A stretch of 64,000 nt of DNA from a virus. Shown piece by piece: positions 13,313 through 21,646 of the stretch. The stretch covers positions 99,760-163,759 of the IMG/VR virus record IMGVR_UViG_3300030419_007436; one strand, 5' to 3'. The translations under genes and the position numbers were made by a program. The notes under the pieces were generated by a model. That model was not told the origin of the DNA, did not search any database, and worked only from the letters and a program-made list of their open reading frames with translations. How positions within the stretch are numbered: position 1 is the first letter of the stretch; each line of letters opens with the position of its first letter.

Positions 13313-14926
13313 TTATTTTTCAGATTTTATTTCTTCAGTTTTTGTTTCTATCTTTTGTGCAGCATTAATAGCTGTGTCTGCTTGTTCGTCAACAGCCAAA
13401 CCTCCCGCAAAATAAGCCTGAATATTGGTGGTAAGTACCTTCACGTTATTAAAAATATCAAACACCTTCTCATTGATTGCTGCTGTGACTCGGTTAAGAA
13501 CGTCTTGTACATTTGCAGCACCTACATGAATTGTGCCGATATACACGCTTTCTTGGCCTTCCGGTAATGCGCTTTCTGAATAGCTTCCAACTTGCTTGAC
13601 GTTTGTTTTATTTAATTTGAAGTCGTCCTTGAATAAGTACCCTCTACTATTTTTTAAGGCTCTTTTAAGAGTTTCAGTATCAGCAACTTGATAGAACTTA
13701 AGAGATTCCTCTGCACTCGCAAAATCCAGCTGGCCCAACGCTTCTTTTCTTCGGCTGCCAGCTTGAGAGCGATAGGCCCTGATTTGATTATTGATTGTGT
13801 TGAGTCCATCAATAATTTTTGGTACCATTTCCATAGAATATATACCTTCTCCGCCCTCTTCAGATACCGCGAGGTCAACTACAATATTTTTAAGAGGTCG
13901 TTGTACGAAAGCTGATCGTCCTGGTACCTTTTTACCCTTGACCGATGTGAAAATTGCCTCATTGTTGGCCCAATCAAGTGCTTGTAGTAACATCTCTGCC
14001 TTTTGTTCGTCTCCGATCAAATTCTTTACATTGTCAGAAAATAAAGATTCTAATTCTTCTGTAGAGACTCCCGCTGCCACCGCAGGCAGGTTTTCATTGT
14101 AATCCATCGACGGATTCTTAATAAATTCAACGGGTAATTCAATCAAGCGTAAATTCTGTGTAACTTTTGAGAGAAAAAGAATATTAACAACGTTGCTTAA
14201 ATTAAAATTAAACCTGTAAAAATCTAAGTGGCCTCTTTTCTCCAGTCCATCACCAGATAATGTTTTAGTCACTACTACATACTGCATCCCACGAGAGGCA
14301 TCACTAGTCAAGTCGTTAATTAGATCTGTATAGCTTCCTCCCACCTCCACGCTAGTTTCAGAATACAGTTTAAGACTGATGGGGGTACCATCAGCAGTTC
14401 TCAGGTCTGCAATTGTGCCTTCACCTGTTGGTACCTGCTGTCCTCCCAAGAGGACTGCCAAAAATGATTCAAAAGAAAATCCCGCAGAGGAAGCATTAAA
14501 ATTTGTAATGATTGTAGTGAGAGTTTTATAAAAAACCAAATAGGACATGACTCGTGAAATTGTTGCACCGGCATCTCCGTCAATCATTTGTGCGAAAGAT
14601 TCATCATCCCCCTCGTAAAATTCATTAAGAGACTTTAGCTTTCCCGGAAGGTCGGAGCCTTGAATATTGTTCAAGAAGTTTTGTAGTTGGGATCGCTGCT
14701 CCGATGGAATTTCGTGACCCTCTTCCGTGGTGCTCAGTTGTGACCATCCAATTTCAGAAACAGGCACATCTGGAATTGAGGCCCAGGATAGAGTTTGAGG
14801 ACCGGCGTCTTCATTGAGAAGACTCAACAAATTCATTTGTTCTTCGATTTTTTCTAAGAGAGCGCCAAATTCCAAGACGTGCTCTGGTGCGTGATAAGAA
14901 TCAACCAGCTTGTTTATATCAACCAT
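13313..14926 (-). CDS. Large uncharacterised protein (537 aa), possible nuclease-like core
   Basis: No family is certain. A block around residues 150-185 reads FSFESFLAVLLGG, then GTIADLR, then PISLKLYSE. An E, then D, then x-K in this order and spacing is compatible with a PD-(D/E)XK nuclease core, a weak inference. The C-terminal half is helical with charged repeats. The gene sits between ClpP and GroEL, so a virion-assembly or processing role is equally possible. Confidence 0.5.
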   Translation of the reverse strand: MVDINKLVDSYHAPEHVLEFGALLEKIEEQMNLLSLLNEDAGPQTLSWASIPDVPVSEIGWSQLSTTEEGHEIPSEQRSQLQNFLNNIQGSDLPGKLKSLNEFYEGDDESFAQMIDGDAGATISRVMSYLVFYKTLTTIITNFNASSAGFSFESFLAVLLGGQQVPTGEGTIADLRTADGTPISLKLYSETSVEVGGSYTDLINDLTSDASRGMQYVVVTKTLSGDGLEKRGHLDFYRFNFNLSNVVNILFLSKVTQNLRLIELPVEFIKNPSMDYNENLPAVAAGVSTEELESLFSDNVKNLIGDEQKAEMLLQALDWANNEAIFTSVKGKKVPGRSAFVQRPLKNIVVDLAVSEEGGEGIYSMEMVPKIIDGLNTINNQIRAYRSQAGSRRKEALGQLDFASAEESLKFYQVADTETLKRALKNSRGYLFKDDFKLNKTNVKQVGSYSESALPEGQESVYIGTIHVGAANVQDVLNRVTAAINEKVFDIFNNVKVLTTNIQAYFAGGLAVDEQADTAINAAQKIETKTEEIKSEK

Positions 14927-14964
14927 ACCTATAATTAGTTCTCCTAGGGCACATATACTATTAT

Positions 14965-15612
14965 TTAAACAATTATATCTGCGATACCATATTCCACCGC
15001 TTCTTTGGCGGTAAAATAAAAGTTAACTCTTTTGTCTAGCATCTTTTTTAATTGCCTTCTCGTTAGCTTGGTTTCTTTTATTAGTGTAGTACAGAGTTGC
15101 TCTTGGATCCAGCGCATTTCATTCATTTCATTTTCTAGATTGTGCAGCGCTCCCCACTGCTCCCCAACGGTACTATGAATCATGACACGACAGGATTTGC
15201 CAATCTTTCGTTTTCCCTTGGTGCCAGAAGCGAGCAACAAAACTCCTGCTGACATCACCTTCCCCAATCCATAGGTACAAATATCATAGTTTTCTCGCAT
15301 TTCTCTGATCACATCATATAAAGTAAACATGCCATAGGCGCAACCGCCCCACGTAGAAATATAAAAGTCCACTGGTTTATAAATTGTTTCTGCTACCGGC
15401 GAATCTGGGTTTGTAGGGTCTTCCAAAACTTCCTCTATCCCGGTTTTCTGAAGTTCTAATAAGGTGCATGCAATCTCTTCCACTTTATCCTCAGATAAGC
15501 TCCCAAACAGTTTGACTGAGCGTAACTTTGGCTGCTCTGAAGAGGTGTTGAGAAGAATTATTGGTGTCGTTTCTTCTTTTTTTTCTTCTTTTTCTTCTTC
15601 GCTGAACTTCAA
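14965..15612 (-). CDS. clpP: ClpP-family serine protease
   Basis: 215 residues with the ClpP fold signatures: FYISTWGGCAYGMFTLYD, Ser121 in VMSAGVLLLASG, His146 in RVMIHSTVGEQWG, and a candidate catalytic Asp193 before NFYFTAKEAVEYG. The N-terminus has an acidic lysine/glutamate extension absent from bacterial ClpP. No Clp ATPase is encoded in the window, so it may use a host unfoldase, act alone, or serve in virion maturation. It overlaps the upstream gene by 4 bases. Confidence 0.9.
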   Translation of the reverse strand: MKFSEEEKEEKKEETTPIILLNTSSEQPKLRSVKLFGSLSEDKVEEIACTLLELQKTGIEEVLEDPTNPDSPVAETIYKPVDFYISTWGGCAYGMFTLYDVIREMRENYDICTYGLGKVMSAGVLLLASGTKGKRKIGKSCRVMIHSTVGEQWGALHNLENEMNEMRWIQEQLCTTLIKETKLTRRQLKKMLDKRVNFYFTAKEAVEYGIADIIV

Positions 15613-15929
15613 AATCCGTTTCCTTGCCTTTCATCAGGAGTTGCACCAAGATCTGGGCTGCTAACATTTTTACTATGTAATAGAACCTGAATTATGTCGC
15701 CGCTCCACTTCAAGTCCAGCTTGTCTTGAATAAATAATCTAACCATATTCATACTTTTTTCTACCTCCTCTGGAGTTATCTTCTTTTCAAGAGCGTACCT
15801 TCTAATAGAATTAACAACAGTGTTCGCCAAGAACGCCTTATCGGCAATATATAAATTTTCTTCCTGTTTGACAGTACCCTCTTTTACAAACCATTCCAAT
15901 ACCTTATTCTTTGTCTTTGTTGTTTTCAT
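15609..15929 (-). CDS. Hypothetical protein (106 aa)
   Basis: A basic N-terminus (MKTTKTKNKVLEWFVKEG) is followed by a helical body (FLANTVVNSIRRYALEKKI) and a loose Gly/Ser-rich tail. ATGA overlap with the ClpP gene suggests coupled translation and possibly a linked role such as substrate delivery; that is only inferred from position. Confidence 0.6.
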   Translation of the reverse strand: MKTTKTKNKVLEWFVKEGTVKQEENLYIADKAFLANTVVNSIRRYALEKKITPEEVEKSMNMVRLFIQDKLDLKWSGDIIQVLLHSKNVSSPDLGATPDERQGNGF

Positions 15930-16293
15930 TGAGACGCCTCCTGTAATATTCGCTCAGTATATCCATACCTTCTTTCCAACTATCAAAAGACAGTTTAATA
16001 TAATTAGGTACAGTAGAATGAATATTTCTAATACAAGAGCCTTTAAAGTTTTCAAAGAATTGAACGTCGTCCAGTTTGCTTTTCTTTATTTGCTCGGGGT
16101 CAATATTAGACTCCAACATCGTTTTATATTTTAGTGATTTTATGAAAGATATATCCTCGGCTGCTGTGGCCAGCAGCCTCAATACATCATACTGAAGTGT
16201 CTGAAATACTATTGTTACTTGGGATATCCCAAATAACTTAGATAGGAGACGATAGCTTAAAGCTCCAAAAAGAAACCATAAGAATTCATACAT
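15904..16293 (-). CDS. Hypothetical membrane-anchored protein (129 aa)
   Basis: A hydrophobic N-terminus (MYEFLWFLFGALSYRLLS) probably anchors it in the membrane. The rest is helical and charged (VLRLLATAAEDISFIKSLKY, WKEGMDILSEYYRRRL). I have a sense of similar proteins in other large phages, but no known function. It overlaps the next gene by 26 bases. Confidence 0.6.
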   Translation of the reverse strand: MYEFLWFLFGALSYRLLSKLFGISQVTIVFQTLQYDVLRLLATAAEDISFIKSLKYKTMLESNIDPEQIKKSKLDDVQFFENFKGSCIRNIHSTVPNYIKLSFDSWKEGMDILSEYYRRRLNENNKDKE

Positions 16294-16310
16294 TTAAACC
16301 TCTTTGGTTG

Positions 16311-17351
16311 TTATTTGCGGTTTCTTCCAAGGCGGCGGCTGATTTTCTCGGCCAACACATTGGCCATATCATCTGCACGCTTTTCCTTAAGAATACGATT
16401 GCGCACTCGGGTGAAAACTGTTTCCAAAAGGGCATCTTCATCAAGATATTCTACCCCTTCAAGTTCAAGGTTCTCGTTGGTGGGCTTTTTCTTTCCCGCG
16501 CACTCAGCATCACGGACAACGCGCGTACTGTTGCCGTCTGGTACCACACAATTCCATTTGTCGCCGGTTTGCTCCCAGTGGGCTTTGCCGCCATGAACTT
16601 TGTCTTTGTAGCCACCGGTTTCGCTGAGCTTTTTCTTTCCCGCGCACTCAGCATCACGGACAACGCGCGTACTGTTGCCGTCTGGTACCACACAATTCCA
16701 TTTGTCGCCGGTTTGCTCCCAGTAGGCTTTGCCGCCATGAACTTTGTCTTTGTAGCCACCGGTTTCGCTGAGTTCCTCACCATGGCCGCCTGTCTCCATC
16801 AGCCGCTGCATTAGGCGATTATAAATACTTTCGGCCAACTCTTCTTCAGGCTCATCCTCGGGCCCAAGTTCGCCTTCAAGGTCGCCACCAGCTTCAAGGT
16901 CTTCTCCCTCTTCTTCGGGTTCCATTTCTCCAACCTCAATCTCTTCCGGCTCTGGCATTTCCTCAACTTGCATATCAACACCATGCTCTTCTGCAACATC
17001 TTTGATGGCGTCTAGCACATCTCTAGCAAACTCCTCAACGGAGCCCTCAAGTCCCTCTTCCTCGGGTGCATCCACTTCCATTTCTGCGCCCATAGGCTCT
17101 TCCATGGGGGCTTCTGCGCCTAATTCTGCTCCCTCTTCGGCTGCTGCTTCTAGGTCCTCTTCTTCTTGTTCTTTTAACGCTGGCGGGACTGCGCCCTCAT
17201 GATTTCCTGGGTTAAGATTCTTCTTACCCCATTTGCCCGGGCCGTGGCCATCGCCCTCGGCTAAAAAATCACCAGTCAAGACATCTGTACCGGCCAATTT
17301 CATAAAACGGCGAATGGTGCCTTCCTTTAACAAGTTCTTGTTATTGCTCAT
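16311..17351 (-). CDS. Acidic structural-type protein with a recent tandem repeat (346 aa)
   Basis: Start at ATG 17351 with an AAGGAG site. The N-terminus (NNKNLLKEGTIRRFMKLAG) is like those of several large-phage virion proteins. Residues about 75-190 are extremely acidic Glu/Ala/Gly/Pro sequence. A 48-residue unit (from LSETGGYKDK to AECAGKKK) occurs twice in tandem with one substitution, Tyr to His, in the DNA repeats at 16485-16772. Each unit has two cysteines and two tryptophans, like a small disulphide or carbohydrate-binding domain. An AACTATTTATT element lies 53 bases upstream. Function unknown. Confidence 0.6.
   Translation of the reverse strand: MSNNKNLLKEGTIRRFMKLAGTDVLTGDFLAEGDGHGPGKWGKKNLNPGNHEGAVPPALKEQEEEDLEAAAEEGAELGAEAPMEEPMGAEMEVDAPEEEGLEGSVEEFARDVLDAIKDVAEEHGVDMQVEEMPEPEEIEVGEMEPEEEGEDLEAGGDLEGELGPEDEPEEELAESIYNRLMQRLMETGGHGEELSETGGYKDKVHGGKAYWEQTGDKWNCVVPDGNSTRVVRDAECAGKKKLSETGGYKDKVHGGKAHWEQTGDKWNCVVPDGNSTRVVRDAECAGKKKPTNENLELEGVEYLDEDALLETVFTRVRNRILKEKRADDMANVLAEKISRRLGRNRK
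16485..16772. repeat. 144-bp tandem direct repeat, two copies
   Basis: Copies at 16485-16628 and 16629-16772 differ at only one base that I can see (gtggg versus gtagg, giving His versus Tyr). The unit is a whole number of codons, so the reading frame continues through both. Confidence 0.9.
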
Positions 17352-17403
17352 CGAATTTCTCCTTCCCTTATGATTATCTGCCAGCACTTCTGGCGCTTAC
17401 GTA

Positions 17404-17414
17404 AATAAATAGTT
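17404..17414 (-). promoter_or_regulatory. Late-promoter-like element
   Basis: AACTATTTATT on the minus strand, 53 bases before the start of the acidic repeat protein. Confidence 0.45.
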
Positions 17415-17652
17415 ACAAACCTTTTAAATGTCTGTTTTTTTGCAATTTTTGTAAGGCTTTATCTTGAATTTGTTTTACTCGAACAATACTCAAGTCCAAT
17501 CGCTTGGCCACTTCTTCCAATGTAAGCGTCTTGTGTTTTATTATTGATAAAAAGCTGCAATTTAAATCTTCTTTATATTCGATCCAACCGCGACACTCTT
17601 TTTCAGCGCATGTTTTACTCTCTAATACGCATTTCTGTAAACATTTTTTCAT
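17413..17652 (-). CDS. Sigma region 4-like mini-protein (79 aa)
   Basis: The C-terminal half, LTLEEVAKRLDLSIVRVKQI followed by QDKALQKLQK, matches the helix-turn-helix of sigma70 region 4, which binds the -35 element. There is no region 2 or 3. The N-terminal half holds five cysteines in a spacing that could form a metal site. A lone region 4 could compete with or replace host sigma at the polymerase flap, as T4 gp33 does structurally for late transcription. That role is inference. It overlaps its upstream neighbour by 4 bases. Confidence 0.65.
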   Translation of the reverse strand: MKKCLQKCVLESKTCAEKECRGWIEYKEDLNCSFLSIIKHKTLTLEEVAKRLDLSIVRVKQIQDKALQKLQKNRHLKGL

Positions 17653-17975
17653 AAATTTGGGTGCTCCTTTTCTAAAATGTCAAATATGTTTTCAATATCC
17701 TCAACATCCAAACCAAACTTTCTGACTGTTTCCTTCTGTTTTTTTACCATTTTTTTATTTTCATTTATTTTTGTTTTAGATGTTTGTTTTTTTTCTTTTA
17801 TTTCTTCAATAAAATTTATTATGTTTTCATTCTTTTCAATATAGCCTTGCACCACCTTATTAAAAAATTCCTTAATTTTAATATTATCGTAGTGAAGTCG
17901 TATTTTCAAATCAGCATGTAATTTTGTGCTACCTTCAAAGCAAATTTGCTTTTTGTCTATTCCATATTCAGACAT
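17649..17975 (-). CDS. Hypothetical lysine-rich protein (108 aa)
   Basis: The N-terminal part (FEGSTKLHADLKIRLHYDNI, then FFNKVVQGYIEKNENI) resembles a short conserved phage protein of unknown role. A lysine-rich central segment (KEKKQTSKTKINENKKMVKK) and acidic helical tail follow. Translationally coupled to the sigma-like gene (ATGA overlap), which makes a role in transcription worth considering. Confidence 0.6.
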   Translation of the reverse strand: MSEYGIDKKQICFEGSTKLHADLKIRLHYDNIKIKEFFNKVVQGYIEKNENIINFIEEIKEKKQTSKTKINENKKMVKKQKETVRKFGLDVEDIENIFDILEKEHPNL

Positions 17976-17978
17976 CCC

Positions 17979-19019
17979 TTACCTCTTTAATATATGAGTA
18001 TGGCTTTCTCCAAGCCCAGCACTTGTCTGGCGAACAAATGTGGCACGAGACTGAAGTTCTGAAATATTTCTACATCCAGAGTATGATAGACCACTCGCAA
18101 TGCCATTTTTTAAATCTTGAAGAATGTTTTTCACATCCCCTTTGTACGGAATGGTGGTTGATATTCCTTCATCAGAAGAGTGTTCTCCTCTCCAATCAAA
18201 CTGTGCTTCTTTGCTTGCCATCCCCCGATAAACTTTATTTTTAATACCTCTTGCAGTTTGAATTAATTCGCCGGGCGATTGATCTGTACCGGCTAGAACA
18301 GAGCCAAGCATTACAAAATCGGCTCCGGCGGCAATTGCCTTAACCATGTCTCCACTATTGCGCAAGCCACCGTCTGCGATGATCTTAGCCGCCCTGTCGG
18401 TTTTGGCACATTGAAATATTGTTTCAAGACCAGGGACGCCATGGCCCGTTTGTATTCGAGTGGAACAAATTGAACCTCCACCAATATTACATCTTATGCT
18501 ATCTGCACCCCAATCAGCCAAATCATTGAAAGCCTCTAAGGTTGCGACATTTCCTGCCATCACGTGCAACTTCTCATGAAATTCAGATTTTATTTTTTTA
18601 ATTGCGTTTTTTACTAGGGCGTGGTGTCCGTGCGCAACATCCACGCAAACAATGTTTGCCCCATTTTCGTATGCGAGGGCGGCACGCGTGATGAACTTGC
18701 CCGTAACTCCAATTGCGACAGCTATGTTCGGATCTCTCATTCCTTCTCTCAAATAAGAATCATGAAGTTCCCTTACCATAGTGGACATCTCATCAATAGT
18801 GTTGTACCGGTGAATAACACCTAGTGCGCCACACTGAGCCATCGAATAAGCCATTTCACTCTCCGTTACGGTGTCCATGGGAGCAGATATAATCGGCAAA
18901 CTCAATTTTATATTTTGATCTAAGTTACTGGTAAGATCGACCTCCTTTCTGCTAATAATGTCTGAATATTTCGGAACTAATAAAACATCATCGTATGTTA
19001 ATGCTTCTTTAAATTTCAT
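17979..19019 (-). CDS. IMP dehydrogenase / GMP reductase family protein
   Basis: 346 residues, a (beta/alpha)8 barrel without CBS domains. The N-terminus ([14 protein letters not shown]), SAPMDTVTE, the catalytic loop [17 protein letters not shown] and [20 protein letters not shown] are family hallmarks. The flap ([20 protein letters not shown]) lacks the Arg-Tyr pair of IMP dehydrogenase, and the length equals GMP reductase, so GMP-to-IMP reduction is slightly favoured. Either way it alters purine nucleotide pools during infection. Confidence 0.85.
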   Translation of the reverse strand: MKFKEALTYDDVLLVPKYSDIISRKEVDLTSNLDQNIKLSLPIISAPMDTVTESEMAYSMAQCGALGVIHRYNTIDEMSTMVRELHDSYLREGMRDPNIAVAIGVTGKFITRAALAYENGANIVCVDVAHGHHALVKNAIKKIKSEFHEKLHVMAGNVATLEAFNDLADWGADSIRCNIGGGSICSTRIQTGHGVPGLETIFQCAKTDRAAKIIADGGLRNSGDMVKAIAAGADFVMLGSVLAGTDQSPGELIQTARGIKNKVYRGMASKEAQFDWRGEHSSDEGISTTIPYKGDVKNILQDLKNGIASGLSYSGCRNISELQSRATFVRQTSAGLGESHTHILKR

Positions 19020-19031
19020 TTTAACCTCTTT

Positions 19032-19895
19032 TTATTTTTTATCACACACTTTTAATTTTTCAAACGCATCGGGGCCGCCAACCAACCAATTTCGGTCACA
19101 TTTCCGAATGCCTGTTTGATCGAGACCTTTGATGATTCCCTTGCTTGTCCACTGCCACGCCGACCATTCGCTCCAGCCGCAAAGGTCGTCAGGTTCATAG
19201 CGGCCACCTTGATCAAAGGGTTTTGTATAATCAGCCACCCATAAAGGATAATCTGTCAACCCCTCGACATTTCTACGGAGATAGCCTCTTACAAACCACT
19301 TTGCCGTGTATATTACAGCTTTTAAACCCGTCTCATTTTCTAATTCTTTTAACCATTCTAATGCCCACTGACGGTTATGCTCTGGGTCCTTCTTTTTACC
19401 TGCTTCTAGATCCAAAACTGGAAGCATATCCCCTTCCTTAATACCATCCGGGATACCTTTCAGAAAATTTTCAACTTCCAATTTAGGATCCTTGCTATCA
19501 GCACCTATATGGGGAGAAGGAAAGTGATAGGCGCCAATTGGAATCCCCTCGGCACGACAGCCTTCAAAATTATGCATTCTGGAAGAATCATGCCAGTCGC
19601 GACCTTGAGAAACTTTTGCCCACACAAACTCTACGTTTTTCCGATCAATATTTCCCCACGGAACATTGCCATTCCACCCACTAACGTCGATTCCAGCGTA
19701 TATGTCGATCCCTAATTGTTTTCTGGTGGCAGGGCCCACCACTCCATCAATATTGAGAGAATTCCAACGTTGATACTCTTGTACCGCTTTCTCTGTTTTT
19801 GGTCCAAAATCGCCATCGACCGCTAAATTGCCCAGTGTGCGCTGGATTCTTTTAACTTCTTGGCCTTTGGTGCCTTTCTTATAAAGTAAACTCAT
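19032..19895 (-). CDS. Endolysin: GH25 lysozyme with N-terminal peptidoglycan-binding domain
   Basis: Residues 1-65 form a peptidoglycan-binding domain (GTKGQEVKRIQRTLG, VDGDFGPKTEKAVQEYQ, DGVVGPATRKQLG). From about residue 68 a glycoside hydrolase family 25 domain follows: GIDVSGWNG, then YHFPSPHIG, then the catalytic LPVLDLEAG, then WSAWQWTSKG. It cleaves the glycan strand of peptidoglycan during lysis. No signal peptide is present, so a holin or similar would be needed for release. Confidence 0.9.
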   Translation of the reverse strand: MSLLYKKGTKGQEVKRIQRTLGNLAVDGDFGPKTEKAVQEYQRWNSLNIDGVVGPATRKQLGIDIYAGIDVSGWNGNVPWGNIDRKNVEFVWAKVSQGRDWHDSSRMHNFEGCRAEGIPIGAYHFPSPHIGADSKDPKLEVENFLKGIPDGIKEGDMLPVLDLEAGKKKDPEHNRQWALEWLKELENETGLKAVIYTAKWFVRGYLRRNVEGLTDYPLWVADYTKPFDQGGRYEPDDLCGWSEWSAWQWTSKGIIKGLDQTGIRKCDRNWLVGGPDAFEKLKVCDKK

Positions 19896-20182
19896 TTATC
19901 ATTTCTCCTTTTTTGTACTCTATCTTTGAGTTCTTCAACGAGCTTTGTAGCCCTCTCCCAACAAGGGGGGCAGTACAAATTAACTTTGTCTTCTTTTTCT
20001 CGCACCACAACCCTCCAACTAAATACTTGTTCTCTATTTTTTTTATCAAAGGGAGCCTCACACGTCATGCATTCGTCCGGAAGGTTGCCCATCAATTTAA
20101 CTTTTTTGGCCATTTCTTTTTCAGCCAACTTCTTTTTTCTAACAAGATTTTTTCTTTTTCCTTTTCGCGCCCAGGAACCCAT
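19892..20182 (-). CDS. Small basic protein with paired CxxC motifs (96 aa)
   Basis: The N-terminus is very basic (RKGKRKNLVRKKKLAEKEM). Two pairs, CMTC and CPPC, about 35 residues apart suggest a zinc-ribbon. The C-terminus is a charged helix. It could bind nucleic acid. It overlaps the endolysin gene by 4 bases, though nothing in it suggests a lytic role. Confidence 0.6.
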   Translation of the reverse strand: MGSWARKGKRKNLVRKKKLAEKEMAKKVKLMGNLPDECMTCEAPFDKKNREQVFSWRVVVREKEDKVNLYCPPCWERATKLVEELKDRVQKRRNDK

Positions 20183-20599
20183 CTATTCGCCCCCTCTATA
20201 ATCTTTGACGCCTTTGCCCTTCCATCTAGTATTACGACCTCTTACATCATAATGAACGAAACTGCGGTAAAGGCCCACGCCGCCCTTCTTTATTTTGCCT
20301 TCTTTGATCAGGGTGACAATGATTTTTCTTAATTCAACAGGCTTCATGCCCCTGACAACAATATCTGCGGCCTTTGCTTTCATGTGTTGAGACTTTCTCG
20401 CGCCACCAATCCTACGATTATATTTTGGGGTTCTATATCCCGAAATAATGTGCATTGGTTTTTTTATATAGTCCCGAATAATTTGTAGATTTTCAACCAA
20501 TTCTTTCAAATTATCCATATATTCATCTGGTACTTCTGTGCCGTCTCGGCATTTAAATTCAGACTTTTTAAAATTTTTACTTAGTTGATTACAACTCAT
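20183..20599 (-). CDS. M15-family peptidase (putative endolysin)
   Basis: Start at ATG 20599 with an AAGGAG site inside the end of the upstream gene. 138 residues with NFKKSEFKCRDG near the N-terminus, SGYRTPKYNRRIGG, and the zinc ligands in SQHMKAKAADI (HxxxxxxD pattern) and VHYDVRG (HxD). These are the signatures of the VanY/M15 peptidases that cut peptide cross-links in peptidoglycan. It complements the adjacent glycan-cutting GH25 enzyme. Confidence 0.85.
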   Translation of the reverse strand: MSCNQLSKNFKKSEFKCRDGTEVPDEYMDNLKELVENLQIIRDYIKKPMHIISGYRTPKYNRRIGGARKSQHMKAKAADIVVRGMKPVELRKIIVTLIKEGKIKKGGVGLYRSFVHYDVRGRNTRWKGKGVKDYRGGE

Positions 20600-21551
20600 T
20601 TTTATCTCCTTCTCCGCAACCGGATGTTTCAAAGTCATAAACCCACCCGAAGGAGCGGTCTCCAATCTCACTGTGCGTTACGTGTCTATTAAAAACTACA
20701 TGCCTTACGTTAGTTGGTGTTTTTTTAAATCTTTTCAAAAATCTTCTCATGTTGTTGTATGGTCTGTCCCATTTCCTCGTTAAAATAAGAAACTCTGTTC
20801 CCCATACGCGTGGATTAAAATACTTCCAAGTAATATCAAGCCATCGTCCATATGATGCGTCTGAAAAAATAACCTTTACTGATAAAGCTTTTGCGCTGTT
20901 GTGGAGCCAGTTTAAACCTCCAGATCTTGAAATAGACATGAGAGTGCTCCCGCCAGCGCTGTGACCTAACAATGTTATATCACCCAAAATATGTGGCGGC
21001 GAAACGGGGCACTGTTCTTTGTTGCATTTGGGGTGAAAGTGTTCACGCAGTATATCCCTAACTCCCCCCACGAACGTTCCGAAAGCTCCTTTCTTAGTAA
21101 AGACTCGGCCTTGCCGCGTTCTTGGCGTAGATGTGTTTTTAGACCACGGCATTTCCGGTATCACAATTACATAATTTTTTGTTGGATCGATTAGTGTGGT
21201 ATGTTCCAACACTCTCGTTCCAAAGTCCCTCTTTTTAAAGCCACCTAGGCCATGAAAGTAAAATATAATATCTATCGGCTGTTTAAAATTTGTACAAGTG
21301 GGGATAAAAACGATAGTGTCGCGTGCGTTGTTTTTATGCCTCCTGTCTATGTAGCCGTTGCCCTTCAGGGGACCAATATATGTTGTGCCTTTTATACTGT
21401 TGTCGTCTTTTGTTAGGTGTTCATAAACCTCAGTCCATGTCTTCACTGTGGGTTTATAAGCCCTAGATGCATGAACTGGGGTAAATGCATGTGAAAATCC
21501 AACAGGCATAATGATAGCGATCAAGACCACCAGTGTTCTTTTAAAACTCAT
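20589..21551 (-). CDS. Secreted alpha/beta hydrolase
   Basis: A signal peptide (KRTLVVLIAIIMPVGFSHA) precedes a 300-residue alpha/beta hydrolase. The oxyanion-hole strand FYFHGLGG and the nucleophile elbow GHSAGGS (Ser near residue 200) are clear; a His near the C-terminus in RHVTHSEIGD could complete the triad. Several cysteines suggest periplasmic disulphides. It overlaps the M15 peptidase gene by 11 bases. Its place among lysis genes suggests an outer-membrane or lipid-directed esterase, like LysB in concept; the substrate is unknown. Confidence 0.75.
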   Translation of the reverse strand: MSFKRTLVVLIAIIMPVGFSHAFTPVHASRAYKPTVKTWTEVYEHLTKDDNSIKGTTYIGPLKGNGYIDRRHKNNARDTIVFIPTCTNFKQPIDIIFYFHGLGGFKKRDFGTRVLEHTTLIDPTKNYVIVIPEMPWSKNTSTPRTRQGRVFTKKGAFGTFVGGVRDILREHFHPKCNKEQCPVSPPHILGDITLLGHSAGGSTLMSISRSGGLNWLHNSAKALSVKVIFSDASYGRWLDITWKYFNPRVWGTEFLILTRKWDRPYNNMRRFLKRFKKTPTNVRHVVFNRHVTHSEIGDRSFGWVYDFETSGCGEGDKNEL

Positions 21552-21556
21552 TACTT

Positions 21557-21646
21557 TTATTCCTTTTCAATAGGCTGCCCCAAGCTTATTGCAACCAATA
21601 TGGCAACACCAAACATTACTAAGTCCACCTTATCATAATAACTCAT
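21557..21646 (-). CDS. Micro membrane protein, 29 aa
   Basis: ATG at 21646 overlaps the dUTPase stop (TAATG) and has an AGGAGAAAG site. It encodes a short polar head (SYYDKVD), one hydrophobic helix (LVMFGVAILVAISLG) and a short tail. It directly precedes the secreted hydrolase and lysis genes, so a small holin-like or spanin-like role is possible but unproven. Confidence 0.5.
   Translation of the reverse strand: MSYYDKVDLVMFGVAILVAISLGQPIEKE

Noticed and set aside
16485-16772. CRISPR-like or mobile-element repeat
   Set aside because: The two copies are directly abutting, in frame and 144 bp long with no spacers or terminal inverted repeats; simple duplication explains them.
16451-16783. 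A 110-codon repeat-containing ORF inside the acidic protein gene
   Set aside because: It is a frame-shifted shadow of the 144-bp duplication, which keeps all frames open in tandem.
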